Below the pieces are notes generated by a model. The model had not been told where the DNA came from, did no database searches, and saw only the letters and a list, made by a program, of their open reading frames with translations. From the NCBI GenBank assembly GCA_018268755.1, contig JAFDVW010000008.1:62001-126000 (forward strand): a DNA stretch of 64,000 nucleotides, written 5' to 3'. Of this stretch, positions 26,704 to 34,826 are shown piece after piece. A program made the position numbers and the translations under genes. This DNA comes from Acidobacteriota bacterium. GTDB taxonomy: Bacteria; Acidobacteriota; Terriglobia; Terriglobales; Acidobacteriaceae. The stretch's first letter is position 1; every line of letters starts with the position of its first letter.

Positions 26704-28163
26704 AGGGCATCGAGCGGAAAAACAGGCCGCTGCAACCTGGTGTAATGAAAATGCCGCACGTCCGCGGCGGAAAGTCCGGGAGTATCGACCTCGATGATGC
26801 GAGAGGCGATCGGTGCATAGGCGGCACGGTAAGCGATGGCCGCTTTGACCACGATGATACGCAGCCGGGTGGGCTCTATGCCCATGGCGCGCAGTTGTTG
26901 TAGGTTCCACATCGGCATGCGTCGTTCCGTGAGCATTACCAGCGTGCCTCCCACCGCGACCAGGGCAGTTCGCCCCTGGTCTTCCAAGACGCCATCGCGC
27001 ATCAGGCCCACATTGCGAAAGACCCCATCACTCAACGAGCGCACTGTGCCGGTGATGGAAAGCGGAGATCCATGGTGGGGGTCGCTCTTGCCACCGACGT
27101 GGCAGGTAATTTGTTGCCGGACACCGGCTTCGCTGCAGGCAGCTACAGCCTGTGGGTCGCAAAGCAGGACGAAAGCGCCTTCGGCCTTTCGTTGAAGCAA
27201 TTCCGCCAGCAACACTGTGCCGTCTCCGGGGGTTCCTGCACCGACATTGTCCCCGACATCCACAAGAATGGTGAGACCTTCCGAAAAAGCCAGGGCTTGC
27301 CTTACGGCCTCGGCGGGCTGCGGGATTTCGCGGGCAAATTCAGCGCGGCGGTGCCAAACCGAATCAGCGATCTCCCGGGCAGCAGCCTCCGCCAGGTCCG
27401 TAGATTCACCCGTCGCCAGTACGGAGAAGCCCGCCTGCGGAACATCGCTGTAGGGGAAGCCGGCAAACACGCTGAGGTTGAGCATGCCACGATTCTTTTC
27501 CTGCTCTCCGGCCGCGGCGATCACTTCGGCCATGGGAGGGCGTTCCGTGGACTGCGACAAAATGTGAGGCAGCAAGGGCCGCCGCTGCAGTGCCATCTTG
27601 GGGCGCAGTCCCTGCTGTAATATGCGGTGCAATATCTCGGCCGCCTCCAGGCCACGCTCCACCTGGTCAACGTGCGGATAGGTCTTGTAACCGATCATCG
27701 CGTCGGGCCAGCGCACCATCTCTTCGGTCAAATTGGCGTGGAAGTCGAGGGTGACGACCAGCGGCACCCGGTCACCAATAGCGGCGCGCACCCGGCGCAG
27801 AATCTCCCCATCGGCATCCAAGTAATGTTCGGAAACCATGGCGCCGTGCAAGGAGAGCAACACACCATCGAGGGGCGCAGCCGATTGCAGGCGGGCCACC
27901 AGATCTTCCACCAGGGTGGCGAAGGTTTCTCCGGTCACCCTGCCGGAAGGCATGCCCCATGCCATCAGCGTCGGAACAGCCTGCCATCTGTAACGCTCTG
28001 CGCCTTGCAGAAAGCCGTGCATCTCGGAGCAAGTCCCGGCCCAGTGGGACGGGATTTCATCGCCATAATGAAGCTGCCCTTCGGCGAAACGCTCCATGGT
28101 CATGGGTTGGGAAAAAAACGTGTTGGACTCGTGATAGATTCCGCCGATAGCAATGCGCTTCAC
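26700..28163 (-). CDS. M81-family (MlrC/DUF1485) metalloprotein
   Basis: I take a GTG start at 28163 (VKRIAIGGIYHESNTFF), giving 487 residues; the GTGA overlaps the stop of the PLP lyase gene. RIAIGGIYHESNTFF is the signature N-terminus of the MlrC/M81 family. LSLHGAMVSEHYLDADGEI, GYKTYPHVDQVERG and DVGDNVGAGTPGDGT are the other family blocks, and the C-terminal DUF1485 region is complete. MlrC acts on peptide products of microcystin degradation, but most M81 proteins occur in unrelated catabolic clusters with DapA-family proteins, RidA and transporters, and their substrates are unknown. A hydrolase for an amide or lactam intermediate is likely. Confidence 0.88.
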   Translation of the reverse strand: MKRIAIGGIYHESNTFFSQPMTMERFAEGQLHYGDEIPSHWAGTCSEMHGFLQGAERYRWQAVPTLMAWGMPSGRVTGETFATLVEDLVARLQSAAPLDGVLLSLHGAMVSEHYLDADGEILRRVRAAIGDRVPLVVTLDFHANLTEEMVRWPDAMIGYKTYPHVDQVERGLEAAEILHRILQQGLRPKMALQRRPLLPHILSQSTERPPMAEVIAAAGEQEKNRGMLNLSVFAGFPYSDVPQAGFSVLATGESTDLAEAAAREIADSVWHRRAEFAREIPQPAEAVRQALAFSEGLTILVDVGDNVGAGTPGDGTVLLAELLQRKAEGAFVLLCDPQAVAACSEAGVRQQITCHVGGKSDPHHGSPLSITGTVRSLSDGVFRNVGLMRDGVLEDQGRTALVAVGGTLVMLTERRMPMWNLQQLRAMGIEPTRLRIIVVKAAIAYRAAYAPIASRIIEVDTPGLSAADVRHFHYTRLQRPVFPLDAL

Positions 28164-29206
28164 CCACGCACCTCCAGCAGATCCGCATTGATCCCCTCTT
28201 CCGAAATGAGCGAAATCACATTTTCCTGAGCAGCTTCTGACAGAGAATCCGGATCTTTGAATCCGTGCCCGGTCACCAGACACACAACGCTCTCTCCCGC
28301 CTCAATTCGCCCCTGCCGGCAAGCCTTCAGACATCCCGCTAATGCCGCCGCGCCGGCCGGTTCACACCAGATGCCTTCCTCACGCAACATTCGCTTCTGC
28401 GCGGCAAACACCTCCCCATCTGGAATCCCGATAGCCTCGCCCCCTGACTTGCGAAGCGCGCGCAAAGCGCTGCCGGCGTCAATGTCGTAAGGCACAGCCA
28501 GCCCGCTGATGCGCGTGGTGCTTTCCACGGGACGGATCTCCTCACGCTTTTCCCGGAAAGCAGAAACCACCGTGGCACACCCCTCCGGTTGTACCGCGTG
28601 CACTTTTGGGTGAACAGGACTGCGAGAAAATCCCCGGCACACAGCAGTGAACAAGCCTCCCCCGCCCACCGGTACAAACACATGGTCCAGGCGGTTACCG
28701 CACTGTTCCGATAACTCGAGGGCAATACTCTCCACACCACGCATGCCATCCGGACAATAGCGATAGGCCGAAACCACCAGCGGTACGGAATGCTCCTGCG
28801 CCATGCCAGACAAGCGGGCAAAGACGTTCTGGGTAACTGCCGGCGAAGTAATGAAATCGCGTACGCGAAACACGCGCGCTCCGTGCGCTTGCATTTGTAG
28901 CAATTTGCCGGCGGGCGCGAACTCATTGACAAAAATGGCGCACAAGATCCCATAGCGGGCGCAGAACGCAGCCAGAGCGGAACCGGTGTTGCCCGAGGAA
29001 GTGGCCACACAAGCATTTACTTTGTTCTTTTGGAATTCACGAACCTGTGCGGCGATAAAACGATCTTTATAAGAGCCGCTGGGATTGCACATTTCCAACT
29101 TAAAGAACAAGCGAATCCCCAGACTGGGACCGAGGTGCACACTCTCCACCAACGGTGTGTTCCCTTCCCCCATCATGCCGGCGTATATGTAGCGAGCCTC
29201 GCTCAA
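28160..29206 (-). CDS. Fold-type II PLP lyase (threonine synthase/dehydratase-like)
   Basis: The best start is a TTG at 29206 overlapping the MBL stop (TTGA), giving 348 residues (MSEARYIYAGMMGEGNTPL). An ATG at 29176 is an alternative. The PLP lysine is Lys47 in PSGSYKDR, followed by ATSSGNTGSALAA (about 68-80) and the phosphate-binding PVGGGG. The C-terminal half is catalytic-domain only, without an ACT domain. Relatives are threonine synthase, threonine/serine dehydratase and diaminopropionate ammonia-lyase; the sequence alone does not decide. Beta-elimination would release 2-aminoacrylate, which the co-regulated RidA would hydrolyse. Confidence 0.85.
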   Translation of the reverse strand: MSEARYIYAGMMGEGNTPLVESVHLGPSLGIRLFFKLEMCNPSGSYKDRFIAAQVREFQKNKVNACVATSSGNTGSALAAFCARYGILCAIFVNEFAPAGKLLQMQAHGARVFRVRDFITSPAVTQNVFARLSGMAQEHSVPLVVSAYRYCPDGMRGVESIALELSEQCGNRLDHVFVPVGGGGLFTAVCRGFSRSPVHPKVHAVQPEGCATVVSAFREKREEIRPVESTTRISGLAVPYDIDAGSALRALRKSGGEAIGIPDGEVFAAQKRMLREEGIWCEPAGAAALAGCLKACRQGRIEAGESVVCLVTGHGFKDPDSLSEAAQENVISLISEEGINADLLEVRG

Positions 29207-29952
29207 AACAAAAGTTCCCCCTGGCCGATCTGCCGCGCCAGAAACCCTTTGCCAGTTTGTTGCAAGGCGCAGTCCAAATGCTTTTGCCCGTCGCGCAAGG
29301 TAAACAGGCCGTGTCCGGGAAAGAGCCCCTGGATCTCTAATCCTTTGAGTTTGTGCAGGTCCCTGCGATATCCCTCCATGCCGGAACCCTCGGCATTGAT
29401 CACACCCAGCACACCGCCATAAAAGACCGCATCGCCGCTGAACAAACACTTCTGGCCGTCAATTTCGACCACAAAGCAAAAAGAGTCTTCGCTGTGCCCG
29501 CGCACTTGTAGGGCGGTAAACTCTGTACCGTCTACGGAAAAGGTCTGGCCATCACGCACCGTAATATCCACTGGACAAGGAGCAAGCTGAAAATCGGGAG
29601 GGTAAATGCCCTGCTCACGGGCCACACGCAATCCACTGGCCTCCTCGTCACCGCTTTCCAGAATGCGGCGGGAGCATTCCGGGGCAACCAGGATGCAACC
29701 TGTTTTTTCTTTAAGCGCAGCTGCCCCTCCACAATGATCGAGATGACAGTGGGTGACAAGAACTGCTGTCAGGGGCACGGTGGGAAAATCAGCCTGCAGA
29801 TTTCTCAGCAGGTCCTCGACTTGCATTCCTGCCCCGGCATCAATCAAGATCATGCCTGTCTCCCCCCGCAGAGCGTAGACATGACAATCGCGGCTCCCAG
29901 CTAATCCGAATTGCAGGCTGGCGACTAAGGCCAGAGAAGGCGAGAGCCTCAT
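29203..29952 (-). CDS. Metallo-beta-lactamase-fold hydrolase
   Basis: This 249-residue glyoxalase II-like protein has the metal motif HCHLDH at 68-73, a later GHSEDSF, FSGDAVFYGG supplying the bridging Asp, and FPGHGLF supplying the last His. There is no signal peptide. As first gene of the second minus-strand operon it starts 5 bases from the shared operator, without a visible ribosome site. Family members hydrolyse thioesters, lactones or phosphodiesters. Opening a lactone or thioester intermediate fits the context but is inference. Confidence 0.87.
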   Translation of the reverse strand: MRLSPSLALVASLQFGLAGSRDCHVYALRGETGMILIDAGAGMQVEDLLRNLQADFPTVPLTAVLVTHCHLDHCGGAAALKEKTGCILVAPECSRRILESGDEEASGLRVAREQGIYPPDFQLAPCPVDITVRDGQTFSVDGTEFTALQVRGHSEDSFCFVVEIDGQKCLFSGDAVFYGGVLGVINAEGSGMEGYRRDLHKLKGLEIQGLFPGHGLFTLRDGQKHLDCALQQTGKGFLARQIGQGELLF

Positions 29953-29956
29953 AAAG

Positions 29957-29970
29957 TGTCGACAGTGTAC
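29957..29970 (-). promoter_or_regulatory. GntR-type operator before the MBL-first operon
   Basis: TGTCGACAGTGTAC lies 5 bases upstream of the ATG of the MBL gene. The divergent DapA-family promoter begins about 55 bases away, so the 150-base intergenic region holds two operators serving two divergent transcripts. Confidence 0.75.
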
Positions 29971-30023
29971 AGATAAAATGATTTCTAAACAAGAAAATGG
30001 TTCGGATTTATTTCATTTTTCCC

Positions 30024-30065
30024 TAGACAACAAATTATGCACTATGTATTCTGTCGACGGTTTAC
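30024..30065 (+). promoter_or_regulatory. Promoter and operator of the cytoplasmic DapA-family gene
   Basis: -35 TAGACA (30024-30029), a 17-base spacer and -10 TATTCT (30047-30052) lead directly into TGTCGACGGTTTAC (30052-30065). Repressor bound here would cover the transcription start. The box string TATTCTGTCGACGGT is identical to that at 2216-2221 and below on the other strand. Confidence 0.8.
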
Positions 30066-30104
30066 GGAGCGCGCGAAAGGCGCACTCGAGGAGCAGAAAG
30101 CATA

Positions 30105-31019
30105 ATGTCCAAAATGGTTGGGGTCGTCCCCCCGATTGGTACTCCGGTCACGGAACAGGATCGCGTCGATGAACGTTCCCTGCGCCGCCTCACCCGCTAT
30201 CTGGTGGATGCGGGCGTGAATGGCATCTTGGCGAATGGCACCATGGGGGGCTTTGCATTCCTGACGGATGAAGAACAGATCCGGGCAGTTTCAGTGGTGG
30301 TTTCTGAGGTCAACGGGGCTATCCCGATCATGGGAGGCATTGGGGAGACGAGCACTAGCCGCGCCCGGCGCAAAGCTAAACAGATTGCCGCCGAAGGGGT
30401 GACTCATATTTCGATCCTTGCGCCCTTCTACTTTTTTGCCACGCAGGACAATTTATATGCCTTCTTCTCCGAGGTCGCAGCCGCCGTCGACCTTCCGGTT
30501 TTCATCTACGACAATCCGGTAATGACCAAAAACCACGTGCATCCGGAAACCGTGGCGCGCCTGCGCGAAGATGTGCCCAACATCATCGGCATTAAGGAAA
30601 GCAATCAGGACTGCATCAACCTGCAAAAGCTCATTGAGCTCAATAAGCGGCCAGACTTCTCCATTTTGACAGGCAGTGAGTTCCTCATCACGGTAGGCCT
30701 GGACATGGGGTGCGATGGATTTATCGGGGGCTTGCACAACATCTGTCCGCATATGGCAGTCGCTTTGTATCAAGCCTATCGGGGGGGAGACAAGGAACAG
30801 GCCCATAAACTGCAACAGGACCTAATTGCCACCTGGGAGTTGTTCCGTCACGGCAACATCTGGGGAGCTTTTGACGAGGCACTGCGTTATCTGGGGATCG
30901 CGCAATGCGCGACTGGCGCGCCGTATGTCTCCAAGCTGAGCCCGGAAGAAGCCGCCGGCGTGCATTCGGTCATCGACCGGTACGTAAAACCATACACCAG
31001 CCCCGTGCCTACGCGGTAG
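30105..31019 (+). CDS. DapA/NanA-family lyase or aldolase, cytoplasmic
   Basis: This 304-residue protein has the complete family active site: Tyr135 in FIYDNP and Schiff-base Lys164 in IIGIKES. The GTTGE-type loop reads NGTMGGFAF, which differs from DapA and suggests another substrate. A GAGGAG ribosome site precedes the ATG. The superfamily contains N-acetylneuraminate lyase, KDG aldolase and dehydratase, and hydroxyproline-pathway deaminase. Unlike the Tat-exported relative at 23947 it has no signal and keeps the tyrosine, so it is the better candidate for the central C-C cleavage step. Its 3' end overlaps that of the convergent regulator gene by 11 bases. Confidence 0.9.
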   Translation: MSKMVGVVPPIGTPVTEQDRVDERSLRRLTRYLVDAGVNGILANGTMGGFAFLTDEEQIRAVSVVVSEVNGAIPIMGGIGETSTSRARRKAKQIAAEGVTHISILAPFYFFATQDNLYAFFSEVAAAVDLPVFIYDNPVMTKNHVHPETVARLREDVPNIIGIKESNQDCINLQKLIELNKRPDFSILTGSEFLITVGLDMGCDGFIGGLHNICPHMAVALYQAYRGGDKEQAHKLQQDLIATWELFRHGNIWGAFDEALRYLGIAQCATGAPYVSKLSPEEAAGVHSVIDRYVKPYTSPVPTR

Positions 31020-31698
31020 TAACGGTAGCCGCCGTGCTGGCGAACCGGTCCGGTGCGTGATAACGCACCGAAAGGTGCGCCAGCATGACTTCCTCCGCTG
31101 AGTGTTTCGAGCGTCCGCAGATGAAATCAAATAGCGGGCGATGGGAATCGAGCACGAGACGCAGTTTCTCGCTGCGCAGCATGGTGCGCACCGAGTGCGC
31201 AAACAGCGGGGCGGTCAAGCTGGTCAAGATTTTTTCCAGATATTCATTGCCGCTGTAGCTCCAGATGGTGCGATGGAACTCAAAATCCACCCGCATCGAG
31301 TGCTTGGTGGGAGAGGGTTCCATGCTCTCGATGGCGACCAGAAGCTGTTCCAGCTTTTTCTCCCGCTGCGGATTGATGTGGGCTTGCGCCAGACGCAGGG
31401 CTTCCGCTTCCAGCACCACGCGCAAGGAATTGATCTTTTGAATGTCTTCTTCGTCCAAGCTGACCGCGAACATACCGCGGCGCGGGATGTTGACGATCAA
31501 AGACTGCTCCTGCAGCTGCTGCAGGGCCTCGCGTACCGGAGCGCGACTGACATGCAGCTCGCGGGCCAACTGACTTTCATTCAGGCGCTCCCCCGGCTTG
31601 ATTTTGCCGCTGAGAATTGCGTCTGTCAGTACTTCTACGGTGCGGTCTTTTAAGGTCTCGTTGTTCTTGATGGGTTGGAATATGGAGTCGCGTGCCAT
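31009..31698 (-). CDS. GntR-family transcriptional regulator, FCD (FadR) subgroup; predicted master regulator of the locus
   Basis: I choose the ATG at 31698, preceded by GGGAGA, giving 229 residues. The longer frame to 31770 would read through the operator. A winged helix-turn-helix (about 15-80) contains LNESQLARELHVSRAPVREAL, and a helical FCD ligand domain (about 85-215) contains FEFHRTIW and DSHRPLFDFI, fitting the metal-binding Asp/His set. FCD regulators bind sugar acids or other carboxylates and recognise short palindromes with GT...AC half-sites. The repeated TGTCGACNGTNNAC sites across 34 kb fit this, and one site overlaps its own promoter, so autoregulation is likely. Confidence 0.9.
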   Translation of the reverse strand: MARDSIFQPIKNNETLKDRTVEVLTDAILSGKIKPGERLNESQLARELHVSRAPVREALQQLQEQSLIVNIPRRGMFAVSLDEEDIQKINSLRVVLEAEALRLAQAHINPQREKKLEQLLVAIESMEPSPTKHSMRVDFEFHRTIWSYSGNEYLEKILTSLTAPLFAHSVRTMLRSEKLRLVLDSHRPLFDFICGRSKHSAEEVMLAHLSVRYHAPDRFASTAATVTTA

Positions 31699-31726
31699 GG
31701 AATCTCCCTGCTCGACCACCTGTCCT

Positions 31727-31761
31727 CCGTCGACAGTACCGCGTAACTCTTTGCCTGTCAA
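31727..31761 (-). promoter_or_regulatory. Autoregulatory promoter and operator of the GntR gene
   Basis: On the minus strand -35 TTGACA (31756-31761), a 17-base spacer and -10 TACTGT (31733-31738) overlap GTCGACGG. The operator is 29 bases before the chosen start and also lies upstream of the divergent Asp-box gene at 31810, so it may control both. Confidence 0.8.
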
Positions 31762-31809
31762 GCGCTTCACCTCGCGGCACGACCATTCAGGAAAGGAAAT
31801 TTCGCCTCC

Positions 31810-33576
31810 ATGTTTAAGAATCCCTACTCAGCCTCGACTGCAACCCAAGGGGTTTCCGATAGTCGGCGCACATTTCTGAAGCGGGCTTTGGCGGCGACCG
31901 CGGCCGCTCCCATCCTGCGCAGCACAATCGTGCCGGCTAGGGCCAACGCTCGGCTCGGCAAGGCGGCTTCTCCGCCGGAACTCTCCGTCATTCCCGACTA
32001 CATGGTCTATGCCCGGCTGCCGGATGGCAGGCTTCTCGGCATGATTCACGCTCCGGTGGAAGGATATGCCGTGGGGCGCTATTCGCAGGACAATGGGAAG
32101 ACTTTCGGAGAATTCGTGCGACTCTTCCCGCTGGATACCCGCCTCGGTAGCTGGTCTATGCACAACGCGTTTCTCGACCATGAAGGGGAACTGCAGCTCA
32201 TCTATACCAACGATGAGAATACCTTTGCGGAGCACAAACCGTTTTATGAGACCCGCCTCAACATCTGGCATGTGCGTTCGCGCAATCAACGACGAGATTG
32301 GTCCGCGCCACGACTGGTATGGAAGGGATACGCGGGTTCCCTGCTCTCATTTGTGCAACTGAAGAATGGCCGCGCGCTCCTGCCCTTCACCTATCTCACG
32401 CGGCGGACCTGGGCGCAACGGGGTACGGGCTTTGATGCTTTCACCTTTATGGGCCGCTTCAGCTCAACTTCCGCCTACTCCGACGATCAGGGCAAGAGTT
32501 GGCAGGTTTCGCCAATAGAACTAAAGGAACCCACACCCCAAATCGGTGTGGATGGTGGCATTGAGCCGATTGTCCTGGAACTGAAAGACGGCCGGGTCTG
32601 GATGCTGATCCGCACGCAATGGGGACGCTTTTACGAATCGTTCTCCAGCGATCACGGCGCCACCTGGTCGCAGCCGGTTCCGACCAGTCTGCTCTCCAGT
32701 GACTCTCCCTGCAGCCTGACTCGGTTGCCTGACGGCCGTATTGTGATGATGTGGAACAATACGCAACGCTATTGTTACGCAAATGGCGGTCGGGTCGTAC
32801 TGCATGCTGCTATCTCGGAAGATGACGGCAAAAGTTGGCGCGGTTACCGGGAAGTGGCGGCCAATCCCTTTGCCAAGAACCCTCCGCCCCCAAATGGCGA
32901 CCATGGCGTCACTTACACCGTTCCGGTGATTACCCACGATGGCCACATCGCGACCTCGCTCACCCTGGGTGGCCCTGATGGGGGATATCGCCTGTTGCGT
33001 TTTAGTCCGGAATGGCTTTACGAAACCGCACGGCAGGAAGACTTCTCGCAGGGACTAGCCAACTGGCAGTATTTCGGCACGCATGGGGTCGCTGCCCAGG
33101 CGCATCCAGAAAAAGCAGGGCAACAGGTATTAAGCCTGCAAAAGCCTGACGCCAGCTGGCCGGCTGGGGCCGTGTGGAACTTTCCAGTCGGCTATCGTGG
33201 CGAATTGCGCCTCCGCATTCTGCTGCGCAGAGGATTCTCAGGCGCTGTGCTGGGGCTTACCGATCACTTTTCTGTCCCCTTCGACGCAGAAGACGTTTTT
33301 TACAACCTATTCAACGTGCGGTTGCTCCCGGGCGGAGGCATTCAGGATGGGGGGCGACTCGAACTCGACCGCTGGCATGACTTGCTCCTGCGTTGGGACA
33401 CCACTCTGGGGAAATGCAGCGTGTGCGTCAATGGCCGCGAGATCAGGCGGGTACAGCAGGCCCGCGAAAGTGGCGGTCCATCCTATCTGCGTCTGCGCTC
33501 CACCGCCGTCGGAGAAGACCCCGGCGGTTTGCTGGTGGAGTCCGTAGCGGTGGATGTGAGCAAGAGCTGGAGGTGA
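31810..33576 (+). CDS. Tat-exported Asp-box (BNR) beta-propeller protein with C-terminal beta-sandwich
   Basis: This 588-residue protein carries a twin-arginine signal (SRRTFLKRALAATAAA at about 18-33). It has Asp boxes SQDNGKTFGEF, SDDQGKSWQVS, SSDHGATWSQP and SEDDGKSWRG. Its C-terminal module (AGAVWNFPVG, LGLTDHFSVPFDAEDVF) matches the Sec-exported paralogues at 396 and 13594. Moving one paralogue to the Tat route implies it must fold before export. The FRIP blade is YMVYARLPDGRL. It is divergent from the regulator gene, and an AGGAAAGGAA ribosome site precedes the start. Confidence 0.77.
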   Translation: MFKNPYSASTATQGVSDSRRTFLKRALAATAAAPILRSTIVPARANARLGKAASPPELSVIPDYMVYARLPDGRLLGMIHAPVEGYAVGRYSQDNGKTFGEFVRLFPLDTRLGSWSMHNAFLDHEGELQLIYTNDENTFAEHKPFYETRLNIWHVRSRNQRRDWSAPRLVWKGYAGSLLSFVQLKNGRALLPFTYLTRRTWAQRGTGFDAFTFMGRFSSTSAYSDDQGKSWQVSPIELKEPTPQIGVDGGIEPIVLELKDGRVWMLIRTQWGRFYESFSSDHGATWSQPVPTSLLSSDSPCSLTRLPDGRIVMMWNNTQRYCYANGGRVVLHAAISEDDGKSWRGYREVAANPFAKNPPPPNGDHGVTYTVPVITHDGHIATSLTLGGPDGGYRLLRFSPEWLYETARQEDFSQGLANWQYFGTHGVAAQAHPEKAGQQVLSLQKPDASWPAGAVWNFPVGYRGELRLRILLRRGFSGAVLGLTDHFSVPFDAEDVFYNLFNVRLLPGGGIQDGGRLELDRWHDLLLRWDTTLGKCSVCVNGREIRRVQQARESGGPSYLRLRSTAVGEDPGGLLVESVAVDVSKSWR

Positions 33577-33591
33577 GCCACAAACACAATC

Positions 33592-33617
33592 GGGGCCGAG
33601 GCTAGAGCCTGGTCCCC
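33592..33617. terminator. Hairpin between convergent Asp-box and alanine racemase genes
   Basis: GGGGCCGAGGCT and AGCCTGGTCCCC form a 12-bp stem with two mismatches around AG. It overlaps the racemase stop codon. No T-run is present, so termination efficiency is uncertain. Confidence 0.5.
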
Positions 33618-34813
33618 TCGCCCCGCACCTTGGGATCTGCGCAGCTCGGCCCCACGGGCTCGTCTTCTACTTTTTCACCTAGATAAAATCGCGGTACACG
33701 CTTTCCAATTGCACACAGCACCTCATAGGAAATGCTGTTTTGGGAGTGGGCTGCGGCATCGGCTGTAAGGCTAAGGCCCTTATCGGCGCCAATCAAGGTC
33801 ACTTCATCACCTACTGCAACTTCGGGAATGTGGGTCACATCGAGAAGCGTAATGTCCATACAAACGTTCCCCACAATAGGGGCTATGGCTCCGCGCACTA
33901 GGACTTCGCCACGCGAGGAAAGACGCCGATCCAAGCCATCGCCGTATCCCACGGGTATGCTTGCCAGCAAGGTCGCTCTCCGCGTGACATAAGCCCCGTC
34001 GTACCCGATCCCCTGATTCGCTGCCACGGAACGCAAAGCGATGATGCGGGTCTTCCAGGAAAGTACGGGCAGTAGAGGAACCGGGCTCTGTTGTCGTGCC
34101 CGATGCCCCTGCGAATCGATAAATGGCAGTGTGTAGCCGTACAAAGAAATTCCGGGACGGACCAGGTTGTACCAGGTGGCAGGCCGGCTCAGGAGAGCAG
34201 CGGAATTTGCCATGTGCCAAAAAGCAGGCGCAAAACCCATCTTCTTTATCTGCCTTTGGGCCTCCGCAAACCGTTCTTGCTGTAATTCCACATCTGCGGC
34301 ATCCAGAATCTCCGCAGAAGCCAGATGCGTAAATACACCTTCCAGCTTTAAATTCCGTGCGGCTTTGATTTCTTGAAGTCGGGTTGCCAGGGTTACCCGA
34401 TCTACCCCGAGACGCCGCATTCCCGTATCAACTTTCAGATGGATCGGAACAGTACGTTTGCCAAACTGCCGGGCCTTGCTATGTAACTCCTGCACCTGCC
34501 AGGGTTCCCACACTGCTGGAACGAGCCGGTACGCAAGGACTTCTTCGGCTTCCCCCTGCCAAAACCCGGTCATGAGAAGAATGCGGCCGCGGACTCCGGC
34601 TTCGCGCAGACGCACTCCCTCTTCGGTGCAGGTGACTCCGAAGAAGGTGGCGCCTTCCTGCTGCAAAGCACGAGCGCAGGCGACTGCGCCGTGCCCATAG
34701 GCATCTGCCTTGACCACGGCGCAGACGGCGGCTTGGGCCGCTACTCGTCTTTGCAAGCATCGGAAATTGTGGCGTAAATTTGCCAGGGAGACCTCTACCC
34801 AGGTAGGTCGCAT
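33602..34813 (-). CDS. alr: Alanine racemase
   Basis: This 403-residue fold-type III PLP enzyme starts at the ATG at 34813 (MRPTWVEVSLANLRHNF). The PLP lysine is Lys35 in VVKADAYGHG. The opposite catalytic Tyr lies in GIGYDGAY, and NVCMDITLLDVT is the substrate-site block with its Met-Asp. PVGYGDGL is also conserved. It makes D-alanine from L-alanine or the reverse. A double GTCGAC operator 14 bases upstream ties it to the catabolic regulon rather than to cell-wall synthesis alone. Paired with the class IV aminotransferase it could recycle D-alanine formed from D-amino acids and pyruvate. The open frame beyond 34813 has no support. Confidence 0.93.
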   Translation of the reverse strand: MRPTWVEVSLANLRHNFRCLQRRVAAQAAVCAVVKADAYGHGAVACARALQQEGATFFGVTCTEEGVRLREAGVRGRILLMTGFWQGEAEEVLAYRLVPAVWEPWQVQELHSKARQFGKRTVPIHLKVDTGMRRLGVDRVTLATRLQEIKAARNLKLEGVFTHLASAEILDAADVELQQERFAEAQRQIKKMGFAPAFWHMANSAALLSRPATWYNLVRPGISLYGYTLPFIDSQGHRARQQSPVPLLPVLSWKTRIIALRSVAANQGIGYDGAYVTRRATLLASIPVGYGDGLDRRLSSRGEVLVRGAIAPIVGNVCMDITLLDVTHIPEVAVGDEVTLIGADKGLSLTADAAAHSQNSISYEVLCAIGKRVPRFYLGEKVEDEPVGPSCADPKVRGEGTRL

Positions 34814-34826
34814 GGAGATGTGGACA

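Noticed and set aside
26700..28163. Microcystin degradation (mlr) locus
   Set aside because: Only the M81 protein points that way; there is no MlrA-type glutamic protease or MlrB-like beta-lactamase peptidase, and M81 proteins are widespread in other clusters.
31009..31770. Longer start for the GntR gene at 31770
   Set aside because: It would place the operator and -35/-10 in the coding region; the ATG at 31698 has a good ribosome site.
396..33576. Calling the Asp-box proteins sialidases and the locus a nan cluster
   Set aside because: None shows a FRIP motif, no nanE or nanK is visible, and the aminotransferases and racemase do not belong to the known route. Fold similarity alone does not give function.
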